The notes under the pieces were generated by a model that worked only from the letters and a program-made list of their open reading frames with translations, was not told the origin of the DNA and ran no database searches. A stretch of DNA of 64,000 nucleotides from Saccharopolyspora erythraea NRRL 2338 (GTDB lineage: Bacteria; Actinomycetota; Actinomycetes; Mycobacteriales; Pseudonocardiaceae), in NCBI RefSeq assembly GCF_000062885.1, contig NC_009142.1, positions 7,739,584 to 7,803,583 of the forward strand, given 5' to 3'. How positions within the stretch are numbered: position 1 is the first letter of the stretch; every line of letters begins with the position of its first letter. Below are positions 55,865 to 64,000 of the stretch, one piece after another. The translations under genes were made by a program, and so were the position numbers.

Positions 55865-56611
55865 GTGAGCACGACACCTGACACCCGTTGGGCCGTGGTG
55901 ACCGGTGCCAGTTCCGGCATCGGCGCGGCCACCGCCCGCAAGCTCGCCGCCGAGGGTTTCCGCGTTGTGTTGGGAGCCCGCCGGGTCGAGCGCATCAACG
56001 AACTGGCCTCCGAGATCGACGGCGTCGCCGTCGCGCTGGACATCACCGACCCGGCCTCGGTCGAGGCCTTCGTCGAACGGGTCGAGACCTGCAACGTGCT
56101 GGTCAACAACGCCGGTGGCGCCAAGGGCCTGGCCAAGGTCGCCGACGCCGACGAGGACGACTGGCGCTGGATGTGGGAGACCAACGTGCTGGGCACCCTG
56201 CGCGTCACCAAGGCGCTGATGCCCAAGCTGGTCGCCTCCGGCGACGGACACGTGGTGACCGTGACGTCGATCGCCGCGACGGAGATCTACGACAACGGCT
56301 CCGGCTACACCTCCGCCAAGCACGCGCAGGGCGCGCTGCACCGCACGCTGCGCGGCGAGCACCTCGGCGAGCCGGTGCGGTTCACCGAGATCGCGCCGGG
56401 GATGGTGGAGACCGAGTTCTCCGAGGTCCGCTTCGGCGGTGACGCCGAGCGCGCGGCCGCGGTCTACCAGGGCCTGACCCCGCTCACGGCCGACGACGTC
56501 GCCGACGTCATCGCGTTCGCGGTGACCCGGCCCTCCCACGTCAACCTCGACTTCATCGAGATGAAGCCGCGCGACCAGGCTTCCGCCACCCGCGCGCACC
56601 GGCAGTCGTGA
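55865..56611 (+). CDS. Short-chain dehydrogenase/reductase
   Basis: A 248-aa classical SDR: cofactor motif VTGASSGIGAATARKL, LVNNAGGAKGL, catalytic Ser in VTVTSIAATEIYDN and YTSAKHAQGA (Tyr and Lys), and the PGMVETEFS segment. The arginines after the Rossmann strand (GARRVER) suggest NADPH preference. The substrate is unknown. GTG 55865. A 25-bp hairpin lies right at the stop. Rv0484c is a likely counterpart as I recall. Confidence 0.9.
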   Translation: MSTTPDTRWAVVTGASSGIGAATARKLAAEGFRVVLGARRVERINELASEIDGVAVALDITDPASVEAFVERVETCNVLVNNAGGAKGLAKVADADEDDWRWMWETNVLGTLRVTKALMPKLVASGDGHVVTVTSIAATEIYDNGSGYTSAKHAQGALHRTLRGEHLGEPVRFTEIAPGMVETEFSEVRFGGDAERAAAVYQGLTPLTADDVADVIAFAVTRPSHVNLDFIEMKPRDQASATRAHRQS

Positions 56612-56666
56612 CGCCGAAGTCCACCCCGCGCGCCGCGGAAGGCGGCGCGCGGGGTGGACTTCGGCG
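56612..56666 (+). terminator. 25-bp perfect hairpin terminator after the SDR gene
   Basis: The longest perfect stem in the window: 56612-56636 with 56642-56666, 5-nt loop, directly after the stop codon. Confidence 0.9.
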
Positions 56667-57082
56667 GGCCTGACGCGCGGCGCCGGTGCGCGCGCAGGGC
56701 GCGGCGGCTCGCGCGAGCGACGGGCGCGCCCCGGGCAGGGCGCGGGCGGCGGGGCGGCAACTGCGCAGGGCGACGCACGGCGCCGGAGGCAGTGCGCGGG
56801 GCGACCGGGCGGTCTTAGCCCGGGGCGGGCGCTAGCACGCAGCCGCGCACGGAGTCAGAGGCAACACGCGAGCGACCGGGCAAGACCCGGGCAACGTGCA
56901 GCCCGCGCCGAGTCGAAGGCAGTGCGCGGGCCGACGTCAGACGGAGCGGCGCGAGCGCGCAGCCATGCAGAGTCGGAAGCAGCACGCGAGCGGCGGGGCG
57001 GCACGAGCGCGAGCGGCACCACCACCGCCGCTTTTCCTCCGGCCTGCGGCCGGAGGCCCTTCGGGCCACCTGACGCTGCGCG
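56667..57082. other. 416-bp gap with GC-rich low-complexity DNA
   Basis: No gene supported. It contains many imperfect GCGCGCGG and CGCGAGCGAC repeats. A 9-bp hairpin (57036-57056) and a CTGACGC/GCGTCAG hairpin spanning 57070-57086 end the minus-strand gene at 57083. Nothing else identified. Confidence 0.5.
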
Positions 57083-58090
57083 TCAGACCTCCAACCTCTC
57101 GCTCTCGGTGTAGAGCTCGACGTCGAGTTCGGCGAGGACGTCGGCGATGGGGCTGGCGAAGCCGGTCTCGCCGTCGCCGCTGCCCGCGATGTGCAGGCCG
57201 ACGACGTAGCCGGTGGAGTCGATCAACGCCGCCCCCGCGTCGCCCGCGCCGGCGAAGCGGGCCGCGGTGGTCGTGATGCGCATCTGCTCGCGCAGGATGC
57301 GGACGCCGAGCGCGTCGCCGTGGTCCACGCGCAGCGTGGTGTCGATGGAGGTGACGATGCCCGAGGTCAGGCCCGTCGCGTAACCGCTCTTGCGCACCAC
57401 CTCGCCCGGGTACGCCCCGCGCTGCCCCCCGACGGGGCCGATGCCGTCGATCGCCCCGCGGTGGTGGACGCCCGGTCCGAGGCTGACCGCCGCCGCGTCG
57501 ACCCGCCCGGACAGCGCCGCCCGCGCCAGGTCGGCGTAGACCTCGTCGAGGTCGGGGTCGATCATCCGGTCGCCGACCGACCACGCGTCGTCCAGGCACG
57601 CCACGTCGAAGGTGGTCAGGCCCATGGTCACCGAGGCCGGGCCGTTGCCGGTGACCAGCAGTCCCAGCGTGCCGATCCGCCGGTACTCGCCGGTGGCGGG
57701 CACGAAGGGGGGTGCGAGCTGCACCGAGCGGTGCGGAGCGATACCGCCACCCGCCCGGACGCCGCCGATCCGGTCGGTGCGGCGCTGCATGGGGGGCGCG
57801 GGCTGGTCGACTCCCGCGTGCAGGTGGTGCAGCACCGGCGTCTCCTCGATGACGTCGGTGGGGATGCCGAGGATGTCGGCCGGCACCTGCAGCTCGGACG
57901 CCAGCCGGTCGGCGGGCAGCTTGTTCGCCACCGACACCACGATGACCTGCTGACCGGTGCTTCGTCCGGACGTGCGCTTCTCGCCGATGTCGACGGCGGT
58001 GACACCCGGAAGATCCAGCAACTGGTCTTCCACCGCCCGCTTGATCGGCCGGATGACCGCGCGGTCACGAAGTTCCCTGATGCTCAGCAT
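57083..58090 (-). CDS. Trypsin-like fold protein lacking catalytic residues
   Basis: A 335-aa soluble protein without a signal peptide. The C-terminal half resembles a chymotrypsin fold: TGLTSGIVTSID, AGAGDAGAALIDSTGYVVGLHIAGSG. The nucleophile motif GDSGG reads GDAGA (Ala285), and no histidine is found in the T-x-x-H-C position (TTFDVAC). So it is probably a pseudoprotease. The N-terminal 100 residues are helical/beta with a DUF-like PVGKRT/ADRL pattern and no family recognised. GGAGGGG precedes ATG 58090. Confidence 0.7.
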   Translation of the reverse strand: MLSIRELRDRAVIRPIKRAVEDQLLDLPGVTAVDIGEKRTSGRSTGQQVIVVSVANKLPADRLASELQVPADILGIPTDVIEETPVLHHLHAGVDQPAPPMQRRTDRIGGVRAGGGIAPHRSVQLAPPFVPATGEYRRIGTLGLLVTGNGPASVTMGLTTFDVACLDDAWSVGDRMIDPDLDEVYADLARAALSGRVDAAAVSLGPGVHHRGAIDGIGPVGGQRGAYPGEVVRKSGYATGLTSGIVTSIDTTLRVDHGDALGVRILREQMRITTTAARFAGAGDAGAALIDSTGYVVGLHIAGSGDGETGFASPIADVLAELDVELYTESERLEV

Positions 58091-58173
58091 GGTGGCCCCT
58101 CCACCTACCATTAACACACAGGGTGATTAATTAGTCACGAAGAGTCACTCTTACGGCCGGTGCGCCACGCCTG

Positions 58174-59283
58174 CTACAGGGCACAGTCCACCAGAACGGG
58201 TTCCGGCGCCAAGGACACGCCGAACTGCGCCAGCACCCCGTCCCGGACTTCACGCGCAAGGCTGAGCAGGTCGGCCGTGGTGGCCTCGCCGCGGTTGGTC
58301 AGCGCCAGGGTGTGCTTGGTCGAGAGCCGGGCGCGGCCGCCGGGGCCGGGGTGGCCCTTGCCGAAGCCGGCGCGCTCGATCAGCCACGCCGCCGACAGCT
58401 TCGTCCGCCCGTCCGACGCCGGGTACTGCGGAACGCGCTGGTCGGGGCCGACCTTCGCGCCGATCCGCGACAGCACCGCGGACAGGTCGGCGGCTTCCAC
58501 GATCGGGTTGGTGAAGAAGGAGCCCGCGCTCCAGGTGTCGTGGTCGGCGGGGTCGAGCACCATGCCTTTGCCGCGGCGCAGAGCCAGCACCGCCTCCCTG
58601 GCCTCGGCGACGTCGACGCGCGAACCCGGCTCCGCGTCCAGCGTGCGGGCGAGCTCGGCGTAGCGCACGGGTGCCGAGCGCCCGCCGTCGCGCAGCAGGA
58701 AGCGCACCCGCAGCACCACGGCCTGATCGCTGTGCTTGAGCACGCTGCCCCGGTAGACCAGCCCGAGGTCCTCGGCGCGCACGGTCCGGACGTTGCCGGT
58801 GCGCCGGTCCAGGAGGTCGACCGAGAGCAGCAGCTCTGACACCTCGACGCCGTAGGCGCCGACGTTCTGCACCGGGGTCGCGCCGGTGAGCCCGGGGATG
58901 CCGGACAGGCACTCCAGGCCGCCGAGGCCCTGGCGCACGGTCTCGGCCACCACCGCGTCCCAGTCCTCGCCCGCCTCGGCCGTGAGCTGCACCAGCCCGT
59001 CGCCGACGCTGTCGAAGCGCAGTCCTCTGGTGGCGATCCTCACGACGTGGCCGTCGAAGCCCTCGTCGGCCACGACGAGGTTCGAGCCGCCGCCGAGCAC
59101 CAGCAGCCTGCTGCCCGCCGCGTCGGCCTCGCGCACGGCGTCGGCGAGGGTCTCGGCGTCCTCGGCGACCACGAAACCGGCGGCGGGGCCGCCGAGCCGC
59201 AGCGTGGTGTACGCGGCCAGCGCGGAGCCGCCGGTCGGGGAGGCGCCGTCGCGGGTTCCTTCGGCACCGGACATGGAGGGCAT
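58174..59283 (-). CDS. murB: UDP-N-acetylenolpyruvoylglucosamine reductase (MurB)
   Basis: A 369-aa flavoenzyme reducing enolpyruvyl-UDP-GlcNAc in peptidoglycan synthesis. FAD motifs: NTTLRLGG-like [29 protein letters not shown], and [21 protein letters not shown]; substrate residues in YRGSVLK and GSFFTNPIV; catalytic Glu late in the C-terminal domain. Length fits type I MurB. The start is unclear: ATG 59283, ATG 59274 or TTG 59295, the last with GGAGG at correct spacing. Confidence 0.93.
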   Translation of the reverse strand: MPSMSGAEGTRDGASPTGGSALAAYTTLRLGGPAAGFVVAEDAETLADAVREADAAGSRLLVLGGGSNLVVADEGFDGHVVRIATRGLRFDSVGDGLVQLTAEAGEDWDAVVAETVRQGLGGLECLSGIPGLTGATPVQNVGAYGVEVSELLLSVDLLDRRTGNVRTVRAEDLGLVYRGSVLKHSDQAVVLRVRFLLRDGGRSAPVRYAELARTLDAEPGSRVDVAEAREAVLALRRGKGMVLDPADHDTWSAGSFFTNPIVEAADLSAVLSRIGAKVGPDQRVPQYPASDGRTKLSAAWLIERAGFGKGHPGPGGRARLSTKHTLALTNRGEATTADLLSLAREVRDGVLAQFGVSLAPEPVLVDCAL

Positions 59284-59311
59284 CACGGTTGCCAAAGGTA
59301 ACCTCCGCTGC

Positions 59312-59830
59312 ATGGCACGCCGCATCGAGCACCGAAGCACCTCCGAATGGCCCGCATCTCGGGTGTACGAGGCGCTGGTCGACGTCGACTACCTCAAGAA
59401 CCGGCTCAACGAGATCGGCGGCACCAAGACCGAGCTGGTAGAACACGTCGCCACCGGTGAAGACGTGCGGTTCCAGGTGCGCCAGGGGGTGCGGGCGGAG
59501 TCGCTGCCGCCGATCGCGCGGACGGTGGTGGGCGGCGATCTCATGATCGACCGCAGCGAGTCGTGGCGGTGCGCCGAGGAGGGCCACTACACCGGCGAGA
59601 TCGCCGCCGAGATCGCCGGTGCGCCGTGCTCCATCACCGGCTCGATGTGGCTGCGCGACCTCGCCGAACCGGCCGGTGCCGCGGTCAGCGAGTTCGTGGT
59701 GGACGGCAGCGTGCGGGTCAACGTGCCGTTCGTCGGCGGCAAGCTGGAGGAGTTCGTCTGCGAGCAGATCCAGCAGCTGCTCGCCGCCGAGGAGCGCTAC
59801 ACGAGCGATTGGCTGGCCCGGCACAGCTGA
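59312..59830 (+). CDS. DUF2505 (SRPBCC-fold) protein
   Basis: A 172-aa soluble protein with an N-terminal START/SRPBCC pattern: [29 protein letters not shown], then beta-rich segments and a C-terminal long helix ([22 protein letters not shown]). It matches DUF2505, linked to murB in mycobacteria (Rv0481c as I recall). Binding of a hydrophobic ligand is inferred from the fold. ATG 59312; its TGA overlaps the ATG of the methyltransferase gene, so both are coupled. Divergent from murB. Confidence 0.83.
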   Translation: MARRIEHRSTSEWPASRVYEALVDVDYLKNRLNEIGGTKTELVEHVATGEDVRFQVRQGVRAESLPPIARTVVGGDLMIDRSESWRCAEEGHYTGEIAAEIAGAPCSITGSMWLRDLAEPAGAAVSEFVVDGSVRVNVPFVGGKLEEFVCEQIQQLLAAEERYTSDWLARHS

Positions 59831-60741
59831 TGTCGACGCCTCGGAAGAAGGCGCCGCGGCTGGCCGCCGGGAGGGCGCGTGCGCTGGGGGTGCCGACGCG
59901 GGGCACGACCAACCCGAACCGGCTGCGCCGCATCGACCGCTGGATGGCCGGCACGCCGTGGGTCGCGCGCACGCTTCGCGAGGCCGCCGACCCGCTGGTG
60001 GTCGACCTGGGTTTCGGCTCGTCCCCGGTGACGACCGTCGAGCTGGCTTCGCGGCTGCGCCCGCTGCGCGCCGACACGCGCGTGTTCGGACTGGAGATCG
60101 ACCCGGAGCGGGTGGCGGCGGGCAAGCTGGTCGCCGACCCGCCCGCGCTGGAGTTCCGCCGCGGCGGGTTCGAGCTGGCCGGGCTGGCGGCCGGGGTCGC
60201 GGGCTCGGACGGCCCGGCGCTCGTGCGGGCGCTGAACGTGCTGCGCCAGTACACCGAGGCGGAGGCGTGGAAGGCGTGGGACGAGCTGCGCTCGCGGCTG
60301 GCGCCGGGCGGCCTGCTGGTCGAGGGCACGTGTGACGAGATCGGCCGCCGCTGCTGCTGGGTGACGCTGGACCGCGACGGACCGCTGACGTTCACTCTGG
60401 CGTGCCTGCCTTCGGACCTCGACCGGCCGTCTGATCTGGCCGAGCGGCTGCCCAAGACGCTGATCCACCGCAACGTGCCCGGTGAGCGCGTGCACGCCCT
60501 GCTCTCCGAGCTGGACGCGTGCTGGGCGAAGGCGTCACCGCACGCGCCGTTCGGCCCGCGCGCCAGGTGGGCGGAGGCGGTGGCCATGCTGGCCGGGCTC
60601 GGCTGGCCGGTGCTGGACCGGCGGCGCCGCTGGCGCCTCGGCGAGCTGACCGTCCCGTGGTCGGCCGTCGCCCCCAGCATCCCCCGCGCCGGACTGTCCC
60701 CGGGGAGTCCGTTCCAATCGAAGGGTCGGAACTCCGGGTGA
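59830..60741 (+). CDS. SAM-dependent methyltransferase-like protein
   Basis: A 303-aa protein with a class I SAM-fold pattern: VVDLGFGSSPVTTVELA (motif I), FGLEIDPERV (acidic end of strand 2) and ALNVLRQYTEAEAWKAW/PGGLLVEG (later strands). Two basic N-terminal tracts (RKKAPRLAAGRARALG) may touch nucleic acid. Substrate unknown. TGATG overlap with the DUF2505 gene implies co-translation. The 3' end is 19 bases before the MDMPI gene, so a three-gene operon is likely. Confidence 0.75.
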   Translation: MSTPRKKAPRLAAGRARALGVPTRGTTNPNRLRRIDRWMAGTPWVARTLREAADPLVVDLGFGSSPVTTVELASRLRPLRADTRVFGLEIDPERVAAGKLVADPPALEFRRGGFELAGLAAGVAGSDGPALVRALNVLRQYTEAEAWKAWDELRSRLAPGGLLVEGTCDEIGRRCCWVTLDRDGPLTFTLACLPSDLDRPSDLAERLPKTLIHRNVPGERVHALLSELDACWAKASPHAPFGPRARWAEAVAMLAGLGWPVLDRRRRWRLGELTVPWSAVAPSIPRAGLSPGSPFQSKGRNSG

Positions 60742-60760
60742 GGGTCTTAGAATCCGCAAC

Positions 60761-61495
60761 ATGAGCGCCTCCCTCCGCGACGCACTCGAAGAGCAGGCCT
60801 CCGCGTTCCGCACCGCGGCCGTCGACGCCGGACCGGACGCGCCCGTGCCGACCTGTCCCGGCTGGGACGTCACCCGGCTGGTGCGCCACCTCGCGCGGGT
60901 CTACGCGATGGCCAACCTGGCGTTGGAACTCGGTCCGTCGGACGAGCGGCCTGCGCCGCAGAGCGTTCCCGAGGACTTCGACGCGGCCTTCGACTTCTGG
61001 AACCAGCAGCTCGTCGAGTTCACCACCGCGCTGTCCACAGCGGACCCGGACCGTCCGGTGTGGTCCTTCTTCCCCGGCGGCACACCGTCCTCGTGGACCC
61101 GGCGGATGGCGCACGAGACCGCGATCCACCGGCTCGACGCCGAACACGCCTGCGGCGAACACGTGCAGGAGCTGCTGTTCGACCCGGAGTTCGCCGCCGA
61201 CGGAATCGACGAGCTGCTGTCGCTGCTGCTGCCGCTCGGCGACTGGTCCGCGAAGGAGCACAGCGGACGCGTCCTCTACCACGCCGCCGACGCGGGCCGG
61301 GCGTGGCTGGTCACCTACCGGCCGGGCGCGGCGCCCGACATCGGCTCGCCGCACGACTCCGCGCTCGACGCGACCGAAGTGGACGCCACCGTCGCGGGCA
61401 CCGCCGACGCCGTCTACCGCAAGGTGTGGGGGCGGCCGAGCCACGCGTCGGTGACCGGCGACGCCGTGCTGGCGCACGTCGCGGCTGGCCGCTGA
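60761..61495 (+). CDS. Mycothiol-dependent maleylpyruvate isomerase-family protein
   Basis: A 244-aa DinB-like four-helix protein of the MDMPI class: PTCPGWDVTRLVRHLARVY, metal-site histidines around RRMAHETAIHRLDAE, and the C-terminal sterol-carrier-like domain (GTADAVYRKVWGR). These enzymes use mycothiol, whose synthesis gene mshA is 9 kb away. The reaction is unknown; maleylpyruvate isomerisation is only the founding example. ATG 60761 follows the methyltransferase gene by 19 bases. Confidence 0.87.
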   Translation: MSASLRDALEEQASAFRTAAVDAGPDAPVPTCPGWDVTRLVRHLARVYAMANLALELGPSDERPAPQSVPEDFDAAFDFWNQQLVEFTTALSTADPDRPVWSFFPGGTPSSWTRRMAHETAIHRLDAEHACGEHVQELLFDPEFAADGIDELLSLLLPLGDWSAKEHSGRVLYHAADAGRAWLVTYRPGAAPDIGSPHDSALDATEVDATVAGTADAVYRKVWGRPSHASVTGDAVLAHVAAGR

Positions 61496-61584
61496 GCCCG
61501 GCCGCGTCCCTACCGGACGAGAATCACCGCGCGTGACCGGGCGCCTCCCACGGCACCACGTCCGGCCTGCGAGAATGACCAACC

Positions 61585-62457
61585 GTGACCACGCCTGAAC
61601 GTCGTTTCGTCCTCAGCCTCGGCTGCCCCGACCGCACCGGGATCGTCGCCCGCATCGCGGGTTTCCTCGCCGACTGGGGCGGTTGGATCGTCGAGGCCGG
61701 TTACCACACCGACCCGGACACCGGCTGGTTCTTCACCCGGCAGGAGGTCCGCGCCGACTCCGTCCCGTTCGACCTGGAGGAGCTGCGCACCCGCTTCGCG
61801 GCGGTGGCCGCCGAACTCGGCGACCGGACCGAATGGCGGGTCTCGGACACCGCGGAGCGCCGCCGCGTGGTCATCCTGGTCTCGCGCGAAGGTCACTGCC
61901 TGCACGACCTGCTCGGCCGCATCGGCTCCGGCGAGCTGGACGTCGACCTGCGCGCGGTGATCGGCAACCACCCGAACCTCGGCCCGATCACCGAGGCGCA
62001 CGGCATCCCGTTCCACCACGTCCCGTTCCCGAAGGACTCCGAGGGCAAGGCGGACGCGTTCGCGCAGGTGCGGGAGCTGGTCGACGCCCACGAGCCGGAC
62101 GCGGTGGTGCTGGCCCGGTTCATGCAGGTCCTGCCCGCGGAGCTGTGCGAGGCGTGGTCGGGCCGCGCGCTCAACATCCACCACAGCTTCCTCCCGTCGT
62201 TCGCCGGCGCCCGCCCGTACCACCAGGCCTACGAGCGCGGGGTGAAGCTGGTCGGCGCGACCTGCCACTACGTGACGGCCGAACTGGACGCGGGCCCGAT
62301 CGTCGAGCAGGACGTGATCCGCGTCGACCACACCGACTCGGTGGCCGACATGGTCCGAAAAGGACGCGACATCGAGAAGCTGGTGCTGGCCCGCGGTCTG
62401 CGCTCGCACCTCGAGGGCCGCGTGCTGATGCACGGCAAGCGCACGGTCGTCTTCTAG
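61585..62457 (+). CDS. purU: Formyltetrahydrofolate deformylase (PurU)
   Basis: A 290-aa enzyme releasing formate from 10-formyl-THF. N-terminal ACT domain (FVLSLGCPDRTGIVARIAGF) and a formyltransferase-like domain with VIGNHPNLGP, ALNIHHSFLPSFAGARPYHQ and the Asp in VTAELDAGPIVEQD. Supplies formate for purine synthesis and balances one-carbon pools. GTG 61585. It is convergent with the WYL regulator; 78 bases separate them. Confidence 0.95.
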   Translation: MTTPERRFVLSLGCPDRTGIVARIAGFLADWGGWIVEAGYHTDPDTGWFFTRQEVRADSVPFDLEELRTRFAAVAAELGDRTEWRVSDTAERRRVVILVSREGHCLHDLLGRIGSGELDVDLRAVIGNHPNLGPITEAHGIPFHHVPFPKDSEGKADAFAQVRELVDAHEPDAVVLARFMQVLPAELCEAWSGRALNIHHSFLPSFAGARPYHQAYERGVKLVGATCHYVTAELDAGPIVEQDVIRVDHTDSVADMVRKGRDIEKLVLARGLRSHLEGRVLMHGKRTVVF

Positions 62458-62534
62458 CCGGTCGTCTTGCAGCCGGAGCTCGGCCTGCCGGGCGCGGTGT
62501 CCAGCGAGGACCGACCGAGGCGCTGCCGCGTCGG

Positions 62535-63494
62535 TCAGCCGGTCCCGGCCATCGCCGCGAGGCGGCGGGCGAGCCGGGCGGCGGCCTCCCGCAGCTCCGG
62601 CGGTTCCAGGACCTCCGCGTCGAAGCCCAGCCGGACCACGTGCACGGCGAGCCAGTCCAGGTCCTCGCCGCCGGCGACGAGCACGCACCACCCGTCGCCG
62701 TCGTCCTCGACGCGGCCCACCTGGGGCGGCACCAGCTCCCGCACCTGCTCGGGCCGGGCGTGCAGCCGCACCCGGGCGAGGTACCGGTACGGCGCCTCGG
62801 CCACGGACCGCTGCACGTAGGCGACCGGGTCCGGATGCTCGGCCGGGCGGAAGCGCCAGGTGGTCGCCTCCACCTCGCGCATCCGGTCCAGCCGGAAGGT
62901 GCGCCAGTCGTCGCGGTCGACGTCGCGGGCCATCAGGTACCAGCGGCGACCAGTGGTGACCATCCGCACCGGCTCCGCGGTGCGCTCGCGCGCCTCGCCG
63001 TCGCGGCCGGTGTACCGGAAGCGGACCCGCACGGCGTCGCGGCAGGCTCGCGCGAGCGTCACCAGCAGCTCCGCGTCGATCTCCACCCCGGGGCCGACGA
63101 GGGTCTCGGTGGCGCCGTGCACCGCCCGCACCTCGGCGCGCAGCCTGGGCGGCATCACCTGGTCGAGCTTCGCGAGCGCCCGCAGCGCAGCCTCGCCCGC
63201 CCCGGCGACCGTTCCACCCGCCGCCAGCCGCAGGGAGACTGCCGTCGCGGTCGCCTCCTCGTCGTCGAGGAGCAGCGGCGGCAGCCGGGTGCCCGCGCCG
63301 AGCTGGTAGCCGCCGCCGACGCCCGCCGTCGCGTGCACGGGATAGCCGAGCGCACGCAGCCGCTCGACGTCGCGGCGCACCGAGCGGTCGGTGACCCCCA
63401 GCTCGCTCGCGAGCTCGGCGGCGGTCCAGGACGGCCGCCGCTGCAGCAGCGCCAGCAACCGCAGCACCCGCTCGGTCGTCGCCTCCACGGTCAC
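62535..63494 (-). CDS. WYL-domain transcriptional regulator (YafY/DeoR type)
   Basis: A 319-aa regulator: N-terminal HTH (RRPSWTAAELASELGVTDRSVRRDVERL) with GGYQLGAGTRLPPL linker, then a WYL domain with RRWYLMARDVDRDDWRTFRLDRM near 175-210 and a C-terminal WCX extension. WYL domains bind nucleic acid or small ligands and often control stress or DNA-repair genes. GTG 63494. It is divergent from a DinB-like gene, a frequent pairing, so it is the likely regulator. Confidence 0.88.
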   Translation of the reverse strand: MTVEATTERVLRLLALLQRRPSWTAAELASELGVTDRSVRRDVERLRALGYPVHATAGVGGGYQLGAGTRLPPLLLDDEEATATAVSLRLAAGGTVAGAGEAALRALAKLDQVMPPRLRAEVRAVHGATETLVGPGVEIDAELLVTLARACRDAVRVRFRYTGRDGEARERTAEPVRMVTTGRRWYLMARDVDRDDWRTFRLDRMREVEATTWRFRPAEHPDPVAYVQRSVAEAPYRYLARVRLHARPEQVRELVPPQVGRVEDDGDGWCVLVAGGEDLDWLAVHVVRLGFDAEVLEPPELREAAARLARRLAAMAGTG

Positions 63495-63555
63495 GCCCTC
63501 ATCGTCGCACGGATCACGGAACGGCCCTGTCCGCTATTGGCGGGAGGCTGGGCGC

Positions 63556-64000
63556 ATGACCGACCTGACCTGGAACCCCCTGCTCCGAGAGCAGCTCGCG
63601 TGGCACTGGACCAACCAGCTCCGCGAACGCCTCGACGGGCTCACCGACGACGAGTACTTCTGGGAGCCGGCGCCCGGCTGCTGGAACGTGCGCCCGCGCG
63701 GCACCGGCACCGCACCGGTGCAGGGCGGGTCCGGCGCGATGACCATCGACTTCGCGATGCCGGAGCCCGACCCGGCGCCGTTCACCACGATCGCCTGGCG
63801 CCTCGGCCACGTGATCGTCGGGGTGCTCGCGATGCGCAACGCCTCGCACTTCGGCCGCACGCCCACCGACTACTGGTCGTTCGAGTACGCCGCGACCGCG
63901 TCCGAGGCGCTGGAACAGCTCGACGCGGAGTACGCGACCTGGCAGGCCGGGGTCGAGTCGCTCGGCGAAAGCGGCCTCGCCCGCCCGTGCGGGGAGGCGG
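63556..64000 (+). CDS. DinB-like protein, 5' part (cut by window edge)
   Basis: At least 148 residues visible; the end is outside the window. Start ATG 63556 after GGGAGG. REQLAWHWTNQLRERLDGLTDDEYFWEPAPGCW and TTIAWRLGHVIVGVLAMRNASHFG carry the W-H, E and H positions of DinB four-helix metal-binding folds (related to mycothiol and bacillithiol transferases). Divergent from a WYL regulator. Function unknown; an S-transferase or stress role is possible. Confidence 0.78.
   Translation, partial: MTDLTWNPLLREQLAWHWTNQLRERLDGLTDDEYFWEPAPGCWNVRPRGTGTAPVQGGSGAMTIDFAMPEPDPAPFTTIAWRLGHVIVGVLAMRNASHFGRTPTDYWSFEYAATASEALEQLDAEYATWQAGVESLGESGLARPCGEA

Overview
The window is very GC-rich, gene-dense DNA with GTG/TTG starts and many ATGA/GTGA stop-start overlaps. 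It encodes Actinobacteria-specific functions: mycothiol synthesis (MshA) and a putative mycothiol-dependent enzyme, BldC and a BldN-like sigma factor, Rex, SenX3-RegX3, the 33-aa ribosomal protein bS22, and type VII secretion (T7SS) substrates. Most of it is collinear, as I remember the map, with the Mycobacterium tuberculosis Rv0481c-Rv0530 region. The rex-hem-bldN order matches Streptomyces coelicolor. A sporulating or filamentous actinomycete of the Pseudonocardiaceae (Saccharopolyspora-like) fits best; that placement is inference.

Layout. 1-1456: T7SS cassette (DUF3558 lipoprotein, EspC-like small protein, WXG-type large protein cut by the window edge). 1495-6230: cysteine desulfhydrase-like PLP enzyme, DUF4229 protein, bldC, a small membrane protein, and an EamA exporter divergent from a MocR regulator. 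6215-14820: one long minus-strand unit for haem and cytochrome c (small membrane protein, hemL, phosphatase, resA, ccdA, resB, ccsB) followed by a ParA/MinD-like ATPase. 14834-15612: an Abi/HEPN protein preceded by a structured RNA candidate. 15692-25351: rex-hemA-hemC-hemD-hemB, then a cluster of related four-helix membrane proteins; a 1.1-kb repeat tract separates hemD from hemB. 25640-26524: non-coding 56-bp repeats and a 141-bp inverted-repeat element.

26525-31457: glutaredoxin-like protein, acyl-CoA ligase, BldN-like sigma, HAD phosphatase, SMI1-like protein. 31490-38544: ClpC-like AAA+ chaperone, acyltransferase, epimerase, bS22, excisionase-like regulator, proC. 38677-44669: acyl-CoA ligase, thioesterase, sugar-phosphate isomerase, Pro-rich membrane protein, ppx. 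44670-45666: 15-bp and 27-bp tandem repeats. 45667-52405: regX3-senX3, gpm, OsmC, DUF4349, YbjN, mshA. 52618-55720: frameshifted MFS exporter, ArsR regulator, L,D-transpeptidase. 55865-64000: SDR, degenerate trypsin-like protein, murB, DUF2505, methyltransferase, MDMPI, purU, WYL regulator and a DinB protein cut by the window edge.

How the genes fit together: Rex senses NADH/NAD+ and has a clear operator at the head of the hem operon, so haem synthesis, cytochrome c maturation and redox state are linked here. SenX3-RegX3, ppx and gpm form a phosphate/polyphosphate and glycolysis block. MurB and the L,D-transpeptidase serve cell-wall building. The most novel-looking items are the Abi/HEPN-RNA pair, the three repeat tracts, the catalytically dead protease, the ClpC-like ATPase without a visible ClpP loop, and the frameshifted exporter.
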